Shown: piece by piece, positions 1 to 11,015 of the stretch
Position numbering within the stretch: the stretch's first letter is position 1
Layout of the letters: every line of letters begins with the position of its first letter
Origin: Lacrimispora sphenoides
Lineage (GTDB): Bacteria; Bacillota; Clostridia; Lachnospirales; Lachnospiraceae
Assembly (NCBI RefSeq): GCF_900105215.1
Contig: NZ_FOIP01000001.1
Coordinates: forward strand, 2,482,501-2,546,500
Length of the DNA stretch: 64,000 nucleotides
Direction of reading: 5' to 3'
Notes under the pieces: model-generated
Seen by the model: the letters and a program-made list of their open reading frames with translations, nothing else
The model's database searches: none
What the model was told of the DNA's origin: nothing
Program-made: the position numbers and the translations under genes

Positions 1-118
1 AACCAAACAAAACTCGTTAAAGTAACCGTAACGTACGGTGAAATAACAAACCTAAGACCAGAGATACAACGCTATGTATCTTAGATAAGTAGCCCGCACC
101 CGCAGGTGAACATCGAAT
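1..118 (+). other. 16S-23S internal transcribed spacer (3' part)
   Basis: This stretch immediately precedes the 23S rRNA and has no open frame or tRNA. It should be the distal part of the 16S-23S spacer of an rRNA operon, with the 16S gene outside the window. The role is inferred from position only. Confidence 0.75.
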
Positions 119-3009
<2,891 letters not shown>

Positions 3010-3108
3010 AGGTTGGTTTAGGTAAGAGGAAAGAACGGATGAAAATAGATATGTAGCAATGTGTGGTTTTGAGGGTATATGTCTCAAGAAAAAGTTAATA
3101 AGAGATAT

Positions 3109-3181
3109 GCGCGAGTGGCTCAGTTGGTGGAGTACGACCTTGCCAAGGTCGGGGTCGCGGGTTCGAGTCCCGTCTCGCGCT
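3109..3181 (+). tRNA. tRNA-Gly (GCC)
   Basis: A complete cloverleaf can be folded: acceptor GCGCGAG pairs with CTCGCGC, the anticodon stem CGACC/GGTCG encloses loop TTGCCAA with anticodon GCC, and the T arm carries GGTTCGAGTCC. It lies about 100 bases after the 23S rRNA and is probably co-transcribed with it. No CCA is encoded. Its 3' flank and terminator recur in degenerate form at about 5.12 kb and 11.02 kb. Confidence 0.96.
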
Positions 3182-3233
3182 CTTTTTATTTGTAGCGGAA
3201 GTCTTTATTTTAAAGGACTTCCGCTATTTTTTT
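3171..3233 (+). repeat. tRNA-Gly 3'-end/terminator repeat, copy R1 (intact)
   Basis: Reference copy of a sequence found three times in the first 11.1 kb. It comprises the last bases of tRNA-Gly, the linker CTCTTTTTATTTGTAGCGGA and the terminator hairpin. Copies R2 and R3 follow at 5121 and 11016, and each closes a gene module. Confidence 0.8.
3194..3233 (+). terminator. Rho-independent terminator of the rRNA/tRNA-Gly operon
   Basis: A perfect 10-bp stem, AGCGGAAGTC paired with GACTTCCGCT, is followed by A and seven T residues. It sits 13 bases after the tRNA. The same hairpin in weaker form is found at 5138-5176 and 11050-11085. Confidence 0.93.
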
Positions 3234-3420
3234 GTCTGGCAGCTTGTATACAGTTCCGCTTCTCTTTCCTTAAGTGGATTGTAGATATATCCAAGAGCAG
3301 TATTTAGATTGAAAATCCCTTGATATTCATGAAACTTTTTGTTACGCTGATATGTGCACGGTACGATATTATGGTATTAGAAATTGATAAATAAGAAATA
3401 TAAACGAAAGAGGTATCATT

Positions 3421-4293
3421 ATGAGATTACAGGATAAATGTTTACCATGTGTTGTTAACCAAGTTATTAAAGTAGCAAATATCACCGGAATTAATACAAA
3501 GGAAGAGTTATTAAGAGAAGTTTTTACTTATCTTAGCAAAATGAATTTTGATGAAACTACTCCAGAAATCATAGGTGAAATCTTTGAAATGATAAAAAGA
3601 CATACGAATAATCCAGACCCATATAAAGAAACCAGAAATTACTACAATACTTTGTTTATGGAATTGTTACCTGAATTTGAGAGTAAGATTGAGCAGGCTG
3701 AAAATTCGTTTATGTCAGCAATTCGATATGCTATTGTTGGTAATATCATAGACTTCAATCCTATACACAATACGTTATTAGAGGATATTTATGATTGCTT
3801 TGAAAAAATGGAACAATTGGAATTAGCAATTGATGATTCACATGCACTAATGAAAGATATTTCAAATGCAGGAACTTTGTTATATTTAGGTGATAATTGT
3901 GGAGAAATCTGTATGGATAAGATTTTTTTAAAAAAAATTAAAGAACTAAATCCTAATGTAAAATTGCTATTTGGAGTACGAGGGAAACCTGTGGTAAATG
4001 ATTCTATATCTGAAGACGCATATTCTGTAGGGATTGATGAATATGCAGAGGTTATAGATAATGGGGATGGTTCTCTTGGGACTGTCCTTAATCGAACGAG
4101 TCCTGCATTCAAAGAAGTTTATAAAAAGGCTGATGTAGTAATTGCCAAAGGGCAAGCAAACTATGAATGCTTGAGTGAAGAAAATAAAAATATCTATTTC
4201 CTATTGATGACCAAATGTGATGTAATTGCAAAAGATATTGGTGTTGAGGAAAAGAAAATGATTTGTATGAAAAACAAAGCTTGGAAAAACTAA
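3421..4293 (+). CDS. DUF89 / ARMT1-like metal-dependent phosphatase family protein
   Basis: 290 residues. The N-terminal CxxC pair (Cys7, Cys10 in DKCLPC) and the motifs DNCGE (158-162), RGKPVVND (187-194) and KGQANYE (243-249) are those of DUF89 proteins, a family of metal-dependent phosphatases thought to remove damaged phosphometabolites. The specific substrate cannot be told from sequence. The ATG has an upstream GAAAGAGGT. The gene is visibly more AT-rich than the hydrogenase and housekeeping genes later in the window and lies just behind tRNA-Gly, so it may be horizontally acquired. It is followed after about 240 bases by a P-loop protein on the same strand. Confidence 0.85.
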   Translation: MRLQDKCLPCVVNQVIKVANITGINTKEELLREVFTYLSKMNFDETTPEIIGEIFEMIKRHTNNPDPYKETRNYYNTLFMELLPEFESKIEQAENSFMSAIRYAIVGNIIDFNPIHNTLLEDIYDCFEKMEQLELAIDDSHALMKDISNAGTLLYLGDNCGEICMDKIFLKKIKELNPNVKLLFGVRGKPVVNDSISEDAYSVGIDEYAEVIDNGDGSLGTVLNRTSPAFKEVYKKADVVIAKGQANYECLSEENKNIYFLLMTKCDVIAKDIGVEEKKMICMKNKAWKN

Positions 4294-4533
4294 TAAACCG
4301 CCAGGAAAAGCGATATAAAATGGAAGTGGATAGAACCCATTTCTTTTAAGTATCTTATGGGTTGACTTATATGGAGCCATTGATGCTCGACATAATTTAC
4401 AGTACATAAACAATCTGCCTTGATATTCCGGTTTTTATAACGGCATGGATATTTATTTGTGTGATAAAATGATTGTATTTTTTTAAGTGGAGCGTAATTA
4501 TAGCTAGAATTTTTTCTTAAGGTGGTTAAAGAT

Positions 4534-5097
4534 ATGGCAAGAGGGATTATTATTTTTGGTTCAGCAGGTTCCGGGAAAACAACATTGGGAAAAATGGTCG
4601 CTAATAAGCTTGGTTTTCCATATTTTGATATAGACGATTATATATGGAGAAAAGATACTGATAAACCTTTCACAGTTATGTATACTCGTGATGAAAAGAT
4701 TAATAGGTTAATGACAGATATATCGAAAGGAAATTACTTTGTGATGGCAGGTTCCATGGATAGCTTTAATGTACCATTTGTTCCATTGTTCGATTTGGCA
4801 GCACATATCACAGCATCTGTCGAAACAAGAATTGATCGGATTAATAAGAGAGAATATGAAATATTCGGAGAAAGAATCATGAAAGGTGGAGATATGTATG
4901 AGGGGCATTGCCGTTTTCTTGATAACTCAGCCAGATATGATTTGGATGGTTCTCCGTGTATGAAGACACATATGCAGTGGGCTAATTCTTTACCTTGTAA
5001 AGTGCTGCAGCTGAGCGGACATGAGGACTTAAACAAGAATGCCGTTATAATAGTTCAAGAATATTTAAAACTAAGTAAACAAAATGAGTGTTCATGA
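4534..5097 (+). CDS. P-loop NTPase, adenylate/shikimate kinase-like
   Basis: About 187 residues. A Walker A motif GSAGSGKTT (residues 9-17) follows a beta strand GIIIF, and a DIDDYIWR segment comes shortly after, as in small-molecule kinases of the AAA_33/adenylate-kinase-like group. The true substrate is unknown. The ATG at 4534 is preferred over an in-frame GTG at 4522 because AAGGTGG lies at the proper distance before the ATG. AT-rich like its upstream neighbour. Copy R2 of the tRNA-Gly terminator repeat begins 24 bases after the stop and probably terminates it. Confidence 0.75.
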   Translation: MARGIIIFGSAGSGKTTLGKMVANKLGFPYFDIDDYIWRKDTDKPFTVMYTRDEKINRLMTDISKGNYFVMAGSMDSFNVPFVPLFDLAAHITASVETRIDRINKREYEIFGERIMKGGDMYEGHCRFLDNSARYDLDGSPCMKTHMQWANSLPCKVLQLSGHEDLNKNAVIIVQEYLKLSKQNECS

Positions 5098-5120
5098 AAT
5101 ATATATATCTTTTAACCGGA

Positions 5121-5177
5121 GTGCTCTTTTTATTTGTAGCGGAAGCCTAGGTTATATCAGGGTTTTCGCTATTTTTG
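5121..5177 (+). repeat. tRNA-Gly terminator repeat, copy R2
   Basis: GTGCTCTTTTTATTTGTAGC and the following GGAAGCC match copy R1 at 25 of 27 positions. The hairpin (5138-5170, AGCGGAAGCC with GGTTTTCGCT, allowing G-U pairs) still ends in a T run, so it can act as terminator for the preceding kinase-like gene. Only the last few tRNA bases are kept. Confidence 0.72.
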
Positions 5178-5390
5178 ATATTTAAAAATGTCTTTTCGGA
5201 GATAGACAGGGGGTAGACATTAGACCGTGCCTTGCAGTTAATGGTATGGTCCGTCTTTTGTTGTCACATTACGCTTGCCGACTACCCAATCTGAGTGCTT
5301 CTTGGTACTTCTTTATTGAGTGCCAGCTAAGTCAGCCCCTTTGTTCTGGCGCCAACCTAGCAGCTTTTTAAAAGTTATTTTCGTGTCAAA
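5178..5390. other. Non-coding stretch between module 1 and the AraC gene
   Basis: No convincing open frame, RNA gene or mobile-element remnant was recognised here. It separates copy R2 of the terminator repeat from the convergent 3' end of the AraC-family regulator. Confidence 0.5.
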
Positions 5391-6287
5391 TTATCTTATC
5401 AGGAGGCGCGGAGGAATTCCGAACTTCTTTTGAAACGCCTCCGAGAAATGGCTTACGTTTGTATAACCCACAGCAAAGGCCGATTCACTCACGTTATGTT
5501 TCCCTTGCTCTAACAACGCAAACGCTTTTTCAAGCCGCTGTTCCCGAATAAACTCATAAACGGTTTTCCCAAAATATTGTTTAAAAGAACGTTTTAGCTT
5601 ACAATCATTCATATGGATTATCCGGGATAATTCCAGCAATGTTGGGGGTGACTCCAGCCGATTCAGAAGAATCTCACGTGCATAAGCCAAACTATCCATA
5701 TCTGCTCTGGATAGCTGGCTTTCATATTCCCTGCTGCTATCTATGCAAATCAACCTTTCTATATTAATGGATAACAGCTCTAAAACATAGCTTTCTAACA
5801 GAAGTCTGTTTATCTGATTCGCTTCTTTTATAAAACACATATCCAATTTATTTATAATGCTTTCTTCCCGGGCATCGCTTTTAAAGCCACAGCAGGAATA
5901 TGTATCCTTTTGGAAAGAGTGGAACCCAATATTGCTTTTACCATAAACCGCTTCACAAGAGCCATCGAACGTGTATGGGCTAACCCATATAGAGTATAGC
6001 TGAACTTCTTCGCCACTGCTGTATTCTGATTGTGAGCAAGCCTCTCCTAAAAAACCCAGCGACGAATATCCGGGACGAAGCTCTACGGGCACACGATTAA
6101 CCTCGCCGTATATGAAATTTTTTCGAGTATAGCTTAGTTCAAACACAGGAGCTGTGGTGCCAGATTGTCTCTTTGTATTATTAGAAAATATACCAGAGGA
6201 TACCATGATATGTACATCTGGACGTATTGCAATTATTTCTTTCGGAAATATGTTTGATGATTCAAATTTCAACGGTAAATATGACAT
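5391..6287 (-). CDS. AraC-family transcriptional regulator of the adjacent iron-siderophore transporter
   Basis: About 298 residues. The C-terminal ~100 residues form an AraC double helix-turn-helix ending in VGYTNVSHFSEAFQKKFGIPP. The N-terminal region is of the PchR/YbtA/AlcR kind, not a cupin sugar-binding type. Family knowledge links such proteins to siderophore-responsive activation of uptake genes. It is divergent from the ferric-siderophore ABC operon. An upstream in-frame ATG (6350) has no ribosome-binding site, whereas ATG 6287 follows AAAGGA, so the shorter start is chosen. The shared intergenic region carries repeated GGGGCAG motifs and two GTTAG-N6-CTAAC palindromes. Confidence 0.85.
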   Translation of the reverse strand: MSYLPLKFESSNIFPKEIIAIRPDVHIMVSSGIFSNNTKRQSGTTAPVFELSYTRKNFIYGEVNRVPVELRPGYSSLGFLGEACSQSEYSSGEEVQLYSIWVSPYTFDGSCEAVYGKSNIGFHSFQKDTYSCCGFKSDAREESIINKLDMCFIKEANQINRLLLESYVLELLSINIERLICIDSSREYESQLSRADMDSLAYAREILLNRLESPPTLLELSRIIHMNDCKLKRSFKQYFGKTVYEFIREQRLEKAFALLEQGKHNVSESAFAVGYTNVSHFSEAFQKKFGIPPRLLIR

Positions 6288-6336
6288 TCTATCAGTCCTT
6301 TGTAATGTCCGTCTTCGAACAAAGAAAATCTGCCGA

Positions 6337-6492
6337 GGGGCAGTAAACATTTTATTAATCTATTATATTATAGTTAGTTTGACCTAACTAGTCAATGGTT
6401 ACTTTCTGAAACAAATGTCCAGTGCGTACTGCAAGAATACGACTGCCCCATACAATTCCGCTAAGGGGCAGAAAAGCTCCGCCTAAGGGCAG
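6337..6492. promoter_or_regulatory. Repeated GGGGCAG motifs, candidate AraC-protein binding sites
   Basis: GGGGCAG occurs on the plus strand at 6337-6343 and 6465-6471, a near copy (AAGGGCAG) at 6485-6492, and once on the minus strand at 6443-6450. The pair CTAAGGGGCAGAA and CCTAAGGGCAGAA forms a direct repeat spaced 21 bases, about two helical turns, as AraC-type dimers often require. Assignment to the divergent AraC regulator is inference. Confidence 0.5.
6371..6390. promoter_or_regulatory. Palindrome TAGTTAG-N6-CTAACTA, candidate iron-regulator site
   Basis: A perfect 7-6-7 inverted repeat. A second shorter copy, GTTAG-N6-CTAAC, lies at 6526-6541 just downstream of a TATACT (6512-6517) before the transporter operon. 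The half-sites resemble DtxR/IdeR-type boxes (TTAG...CTAA). Two copies in one divergent iron-transport promoter region favour a real metalloregulator operator, though the protein is not in the window. Confidence 0.5.
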
Positions 6493-6525
6493 AAGGTAAG
6501 CCGGACTTTTTGTATACTTATCAGG

Positions 6526-6541
6526 GTTAGCTATGTCTAAC
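6526..6541. promoter_or_regulatory. Second GTTAG-N6-CTAAC palindrome before the siderophore operon
   Basis: A 5-6-5 inverted repeat just downstream of a possible -10 (TATACT, 6512-6517) and about 30 bases before the GTG start of the binding protein. The position suits repression by roadblock or occlusion. It matches the core of the palindrome at 6371-6390. Confidence 0.45.
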
Positions 6542-6572
6542 TAAAATGACTATTTATACGAGGAGGTTAAAA

Positions 6573-7589
6573 GTGAAGAAACGACTTATGATTCCAATTT
6601 GTCTTATGCTGATGACGGCACTGGCCGCATGCTCGCCAGCGGTAGATCACTCACAAACATCAGAATCAACACCTTCCGCCCAGACTGCAGAAGCAGCAGG
6701 TCAAACTGGCGATACCATAACGGTTGAAGACATGAAAGGTCAAGTTGAAATACCCGCTAATCCGCAGCGTATTGTGGACGTTTCCGGTCTAGCAGATGAA
6801 CTAATCATTTTGGACATGCCATTTATTGCATCAGCCAACACCAGTATGTATGATGGCATAACCGTTCCGGACTATCTACAGGAGTATTTCACCAATAACA
6901 AGATTGAAATCGTTGGCAACTATTCCGGAGCCGCCGCATCGGGTGATTTGAACCTTGAAAAAATTGCTGAGATAAAACCGGATCTTATTATTATGAATAT
7001 CCGGCATGACAAGGTATATGAACAGCTTAAGGGTATCGCCCCCACGGTGATGATTAACGATGACATCAGCTATGTCAACTGGCGGGGACGCTTTCAGCAG
7101 TTAGGACAGTGGTTTGGGAAAGAGGACACTGTGACACAGTGGCTTGCTGATTATGACGCAAAGGCCGCTGAGCTTTCCGCAAAGGTTAAGGAAACGGTTG
7201 GCGAGGAAACCTTTGCTGTTGTGGAAGCCAATTCAGTGCATTTCGGTTCCTACTATGTTTATCGGACCGGAGGCCCGGGGGAACTGATATACGATGAATT
7301 GAAGCTGGCACCTTCCTCGGGAGTTCCGGAGGAGGTCTGGGGAGAAGTAGTTGATGCGGAGTACTTTTCAAAAATTGATGCGGATCACATCTTCTTTTTC
7401 AGTGATGACGGCCAGATTGGAGATACAGGAAACAGCCCTGTTTGGCAGAATCTAAAAGCAGTAAAGGCTGGAAATGTATATTTCGGTAAGAATGAGGCGC
7501 AATATAATATGGCATATACAGCAAACGGCAAACTGCTGTACATGGAAAAACTGGCAAACGCTATCCTCAACCGCAGCAATGTTGAATAA
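6573..7589 (+). CDS. Ferric-siderophore ABC transporter substrate-binding lipoprotein (FecB/FhuD-like)
   Basis: About 338 residues. The signal peptide begins KKRLMIPI and ends in lipobox ALAAC, with the lipidated Cys at residue 20. The mature protein shows the class III periplasmic-binding fold typical of iron-chelate and B12 transporters (VEDMKGQVEIPANPQRIV and the KIAEIKPDLIIM segment). It should capture an iron complex outside the membrane and deliver it to the two permeases encoded next. GTG at 6573 is chosen because AGGAGG lies 6 bases upstream; the in-frame ATG at 6546 lacks a site and would bury the signal peptide. The exact siderophore is unknown. Confidence 0.88.
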   Translation: MKKRLMIPICLMLMTALAACSPAVDHSQTSESTPSAQTAEAAGQTGDTITVEDMKGQVEIPANPQRIVDVSGLADELIILDMPFIASANTSMYDGITVPDYLQEYFTNNKIEIVGNYSGAAASGDLNLEKIAEIKPDLIIMNIRHDKVYEQLKGIAPTVMINDDISYVNWRGRFQQLGQWFGKEDTVTQWLADYDAKAAELSAKVKETVGEETFAVVEANSVHFGSYYVYRTGGPGELIYDELKLAPSSGVPEEVWGEVVDAEYFSKIDADHIFFFSDDGQIGDTGNSPVWQNLKAVKAGNVYFGKNEAQYNMAYTANGKLLYMEKLANAILNRSNVE

Positions 7590-8631
7590 TCCCAGGGCCC
7601 TGGCAAGCCCTGCGCCTATGCTTGTGCGATGGCTTCGGACCAAAACAGGCTTTGTTTTCGCTCTTGTTTTGATGGGGTGTGCGTTGTTGCTCTCTCTCCT
7701 GTTCTCAGCCAGCGTCGGTGTGGCAGGTGGGAATATTTGTATTTTAATAGATACGCTTTTTCATCCTGCAGCATCTTCCGACATAGGAAGAATTATGCTG
7801 GAGATGCGTATGCCCAGAGCATTGGCCGCCTGCTTTACCGGGGCGGGCTTTGCCCTTGCAGGCGGCGTGATGCAGGGTGTGACAAGGAATCCTTTGGCAG
7901 ATGCCGGGCTTTTAGGAGTCAATGCGGGGGCTGGATTTTTCGTCGCTCTAACCGCAGTCCTTTTGCCGTCCTTGTCAAGCCTTGTTACGATGCTTTTCGC
8001 CTTTATAGGAGCGGCACTAGCCGTGTTGCTGGTATATGGGATAGGAATCGGCAAGCATAAATCCGGATCTATTCGGCTCATCTTGGCAGGAAGTGCTGTT
8101 TCCGCCCTGTTAACTGCATTGAGTCAGGGGATTTCCATCACCTTCGGACTTTCAAAATCACTGTCGTTTTGGACGGCTGGGAGCTTATCGGGCATTACAT
8201 GGCAGAGCCTACTCCTGACCGCTCCGTGGATCGCGGGTGCAGGGCTTATCAGCCAGATTCTTTCTGGAAGGTTATCGGTGCTTGCCCTGGGAGAGGAAAG
8301 TGCAGCGGGACTCGGTGTAAACATATGGGCTGTTCGTCTGACCGGCATCGGAGTGGTGTTGATTTTGGCGGGGGCCAGCGTATCCTTGGTTGGCGGAATC
8401 TCATTCCTGGGGCTGATCGTGCCGCACATTGCACGATTCCTTGCCGGTGAGGATTATCGTAGGCTTTTGCCGGTATCCGCCCTGTTGGGAGCAATACTGC
8501 TTGTGCTGGCGGATATCGCTGCACGTTCCATTAACGCTCCTTTTGACACGCCGGTAGGTGCGCCGGTATCGGCCATTGGCGTTCCGTTCTTTCTGGTGCT
8601 GACGTACCGGAAGAAAGGAGCAGTTTTATGA
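7579..8631 (+). CDS. FecCD-family iron-siderophore ABC permease (first)
   Basis: About 350 residues with roughly nine to ten hydrophobic segments. Family motifs include RMPRALAACFTGAGFALAGG, NPLADAGLLGVNAGAG and the C-terminal GLIVPHIAR that contacts the ATPase. It pairs with the second permease to form the membrane channel. The ATG at 7579 overlaps the end of the preceding gene by 11 bases, suggesting translational coupling. A further in-frame ATG at 7618 is possible, and neither has a strong ribosome-binding site. Longer upstream frame is overlap, not protein. Confidence 0.85.
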   Translation: MLNNPRALASPAPMLVRWLRTKTGFVFALVLMGCALLLSLLFSASVGVAGGNICILIDTLFHPAASSDIGRIMLEMRMPRALAACFTGAGFALAGGVMQGVTRNPLADAGLLGVNAGAGFFVALTAVLLPSLSSLVTMLFAFIGAALAVLLVYGIGIGKHKSGSIRLILAGSAVSALLTALSQGISITFGLSKSLSFWTAGSLSGITWQSLLLTAPWIAGAGLISQILSGRLSVLALGEESAAGLGVNIWAVRLTGIGVVLILAGASVSLVGGISFLGLIVPHIARFLAGEDYRRLLPVSALLGAILLVLADIAARSINAPFDTPVGAPVSAIGVPFFLVLTYRKKGAVL

Positions 8632-9626
8632 AAAAGAAACACAGGCAAAAGTTAGTACCATTGGTTCTCCTGTTAGCGGTAATCGGGGCCATCCTGCTAT
8701 CAATCAACTGCGGCTATACAAATATCCCTTATTCAAACGTAACTGCAAGCCTGCTCCATCCGGGCGCCCCGGATGCATCCGTAACTCTATTGAAAATTCG
8801 CCTACCCCGCATTATTCTTGCCGTCTTATGTGGAATGGGATTGGCACTGTCCGGCAGCACATTGCAGGCGGTGACAGAAAATCCACTGGCTGATCCGGGG
8901 GTATTGGGAATCAATGCGGGAGCTGGATTTACAGTAATGCTGTTTTTGACTTTTTTTCCCACCCTGCATATTAGCACCATGGTTTATCAGCCGCTTTTTG
9001 CCATGGCGGGTGGGTTATTGGCAGCGGGCATGCTATACGGATTTTCCAAAAGAAAGGGGAAGATCATTCCGTCTTATCTCTTGCTTGGCGGCATTGGTAT
9101 TTCGGCCGGTTTTTCGTCCCTGATGCTGATTATGGCTGCCGACATGGAAAACAGCAGTTATCAGCTGGTTGCCAGATGGCTGGCAGGCAATATCTGGGGC
9201 ACCAGCTGGTATCAGGTGAAGGCACTGCTTCCTTATTTGCTAATTCTGATTCCGCTGCTTCTTGCGAAAGCTGGTATTTTGGACTTACTGCTTTTGGGAG
9301 AAGAAGCATCCCTTGCATTGGGGGTTCGCGTGGAGAGGGAACGAAGAATCTTATTGATGGTGGCAGTGGCATTGGCAGCCAGCTGCATTTCCGTCAGCGG
9401 CGGAATCGGCTTTATCGGGTTGGTTGCCCCCCATATAGCAAGAAAATTTGTAGGCGGAAGGCACCATGTGCTCTTGCCTGTATCCATGTTGCTTGGGGGA
9501 TTACTCCTGCTTTTTGCGGATACCATAGGGCGTTCTCTTTTTGGAGTCATTGAAATACCGGTTGGAATCGTGATTTCCGTTCTGGCCGCCCCCTATTTTC
9601 TCATTCTGCTTCGCAGGCAGGCATAA
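8628..9626 (+). CDS. FecCD-family iron-siderophore ABC permease (second)
   Basis: 332 residues, hydrophobic throughout. Motifs RLPRIILAVLCGMGLALSG, NPLADPGVLGINAGAG and GFIGLVAPHIAR are those of BtuC/FecCD permeases. The ATG overlaps the previous stop codon as ATGA, indicating tight coupling within the operon. It forms a heterodimer with the preceding permease and is powered by the next gene's ATPase. Confidence 0.92.
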   Translation: MKKKHRQKLVPLVLLLAVIGAILLSINCGYTNIPYSNVTASLLHPGAPDASVTLLKIRLPRIILAVLCGMGLALSGSTLQAVTENPLADPGVLGINAGAGFTVMLFLTFFPTLHISTMVYQPLFAMAGGLLAAGMLYGFSKRKGKIIPSYLLLGGIGISAGFSSLMLIMAADMENSSYQLVARWLAGNIWGTSWYQVKALLPYLLILIPLLLAKAGILDLLLLGEEASLALGVRVERERRILLMVAVALAASCISVSGGIGFIGLVAPHIARKFVGGRHHVLLPVSMLLGGLLLLFADTIGRSLFGVIEIPVGIVISVLAAPYFLILLRRQA

Positions 9627-9641
9627 GGAGGTGAAAAAATC

Positions 9642-10481
9642 GTGCAATCATGTATTACAGCGGATAAATTGTCCGCCGGATATAACGGCATTTCGGTTTT
9701 CCGCGATATGGATATTGACATACCCGCTGGGAAGATAACAACGTTAATTGGCTCCAATGGCTCTGGTAAATCAACCATTTTGAAAACCATGTCCCGCCTT
9801 ATCGTGCCGTCCGGCGGAGCAGTCTATCTGGAAGGTCAGCCCATTCACAGTATGCCAACCAAGCTGGTGGCACAAAAGCTGGCGCTCCTTCCCCAGGGCG
9901 CCCAGACGCCTGCCGGTATCACTGTGAGCGACTTAGTGGAATACGGGCGGTTTCCTCACCGCACCAAACTGTCAGGACTTACATCAAAAGATCAGGAAAT
10001 CATCCGATGGGCGCTGTCCAGTACAAGCATGACAGAGCTTGCCGACCGGGAAATGGATCAGCTTTCTGGCGGACAACGGCAGCGGGGGTGGATTGCCATG
10101 GCATTAGCGCAAAAAACAGATCTCCTGTTTTTGGATGAGCCAACTACATATCTGGATATTTCGCACCAGTTGGAAATCCTACAGCTTTTGCGGAAATTAA
10201 ATGAGGAACAGAGTGTTACTGTGGTTATGGTTCTCCATGACCTGAATCACGCCATTATGTTTTCCGATTATTTAGTGGCAATCAAGGCTGGAAAAAAGCA
10301 TAGCGCCGGTTCGCCGGAGAATGTGATTACACCTCAGACGCTCCGGGAGGTTTTCGATGTGGAGGCGGCGGTGATTCGTCATCCTGTTCTGGCTGTTCCC
10401 GTATGTCTGCCTTACGGTGTGGGAGGACAGGTATTTCAAAAACAGAATCAGAAAAAGGGAAACGGAGGAAATGAACAATGA
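9642..10481 (+). CDS. Iron-siderophore ABC transporter ATP-binding protein (FecE-like)
   Basis: 279 residues. Walker A GSNGSGKST at 37-45, signature LSGGQRQR followed by GWIAMALAQ, Walker B LLFLDEPTTYLD and the switch His in VMVLHDLNHA. The GTG start is supported by AAGGAGGTG eight bases upstream. Cytoplasmic motor of the preceding permease pair. The C terminus is followed by an ATGA overlap with the FMN-binding lipoprotein gene, so that protein is made as part of the same operon. Confidence 0.93.
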   Translation: MQSCITADKLSAGYNGISVFRDMDIDIPAGKITTLIGSNGSGKSTILKTMSRLIVPSGGAVYLEGQPIHSMPTKLVAQKLALLPQGAQTPAGITVSDLVEYGRFPHRTKLSGLTSKDQEIIRWALSSTSMTELADREMDQLSGGQRQRGWIAMALAQKTDLLFLDEPTTYLDISHQLEILQLLRKLNEEQSVTVVMVLHDLNHAIMFSDYLVAIKAGKKHSAGSPENVITPQTLREVFDVEAAVIRHPVLAVPVCLPYGVGGQVFQKQNQKKGNGGNEQ

Positions 10482-10828
10482 AAAAAATGACTTTAGCGAT
10501 AGCTGCAGCATTGTGTATACTGGCACTTCTCGCCGGATGCGGCGGTTCCACGGATACCTATAAAGCCGGAACTTATACGGCTGCCGCCGAAGGCTATGCC
10601 GGTGATGTGGAGGTGGATGTGGAATTTGATCAGGATTCCATCCTTTCTGTAAAAGTAACCGATCACAATGAAACCGTTGGCTTTGGCGACAGAGCGATTG
10701 AAGAATTGCCCGCCAAAATTGTGGAGGAGCTAACCTGGGAGGTAGATGCGGTTGCCTCTGCTACGGTGACCAGTGATGCAATCAAGACTGCGGTAAAGGA
10801 CTGCATAGAACAGGCTAAGAGTAAATAG
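10478..10828 (+). CDS. Small FMN-binding-domain lipoprotein, last gene of the siderophore operon
   Basis: 116 residues. Signal peptide ends LLAGC, with the predicted lipidated Cys at residue 21. The rest is one FMN_bind domain ending in DAVASATVTSDAIKTAV, which resembles the flavinylation motif D-x-x-[ST]-G-A-[ST] with the Gly replaced by Ser. Such domains carry covalently bound FMN attached by ApbE and act in extracellular electron transfer. Coupling by ATGA overlap to a ferric-siderophore ATPase suggests reduction of iron at the cell surface during uptake, which is inference. No apbE is visible in the window. Confidence 0.85.
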   Translation: MKKMTLAIAAALCILALLAGCGGSTDTYKAGTYTAAAEGYAGDVEVDVEFDQDSILSVKVTDHNETVGFGDRAIEELPAKIVEELTWEVDAVASATVTSDAIKTAVKDCIEQAKSK

Positions 10829-10960
10829 TTGATAAGAGGTGAGTGAGGTTGAATTCATAAACTGCTGCAAAACATTCCACTGCAGGGGGAATCATGACCT
10901 TTGGACAAGAGAAAAAAGTGGCATATGCTGATTTGCTTGGTCTTTAAGCTGCATAAAGAA

Positions 10961-10990
10961 ATAGCGTAGTAGTTAAAACTACTACGCTAT
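10961..10990. repeat. Perfect 14-bp inverted repeat (hairpin) after the siderophore operon
   Basis: ATAGCGTAGTAGTT is repeated as its exact complement after a 2-base loop. It is not followed by a T run, so it is not a classic terminator in either direction, though it could stabilise the 3' end of the upstream mRNA. Confidence 0.7.
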
Positions 10991-11015
10991 AAAGTCTTAC
11001 TTTAAGGGGGCACAT

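Noticed and set aside
3010..3108. 5S rRNA between the 23S and tRNA-Gly
   Set aside because: The 99 bases are too short and lack the conserved 5S stems.
7629..9553. Frames of 90-140 codons overlapping the FecCD permease genes in other frames
   Set aside because: Shadow frames of clearly coding permease genes, rich in Cys and Arg with no family features.
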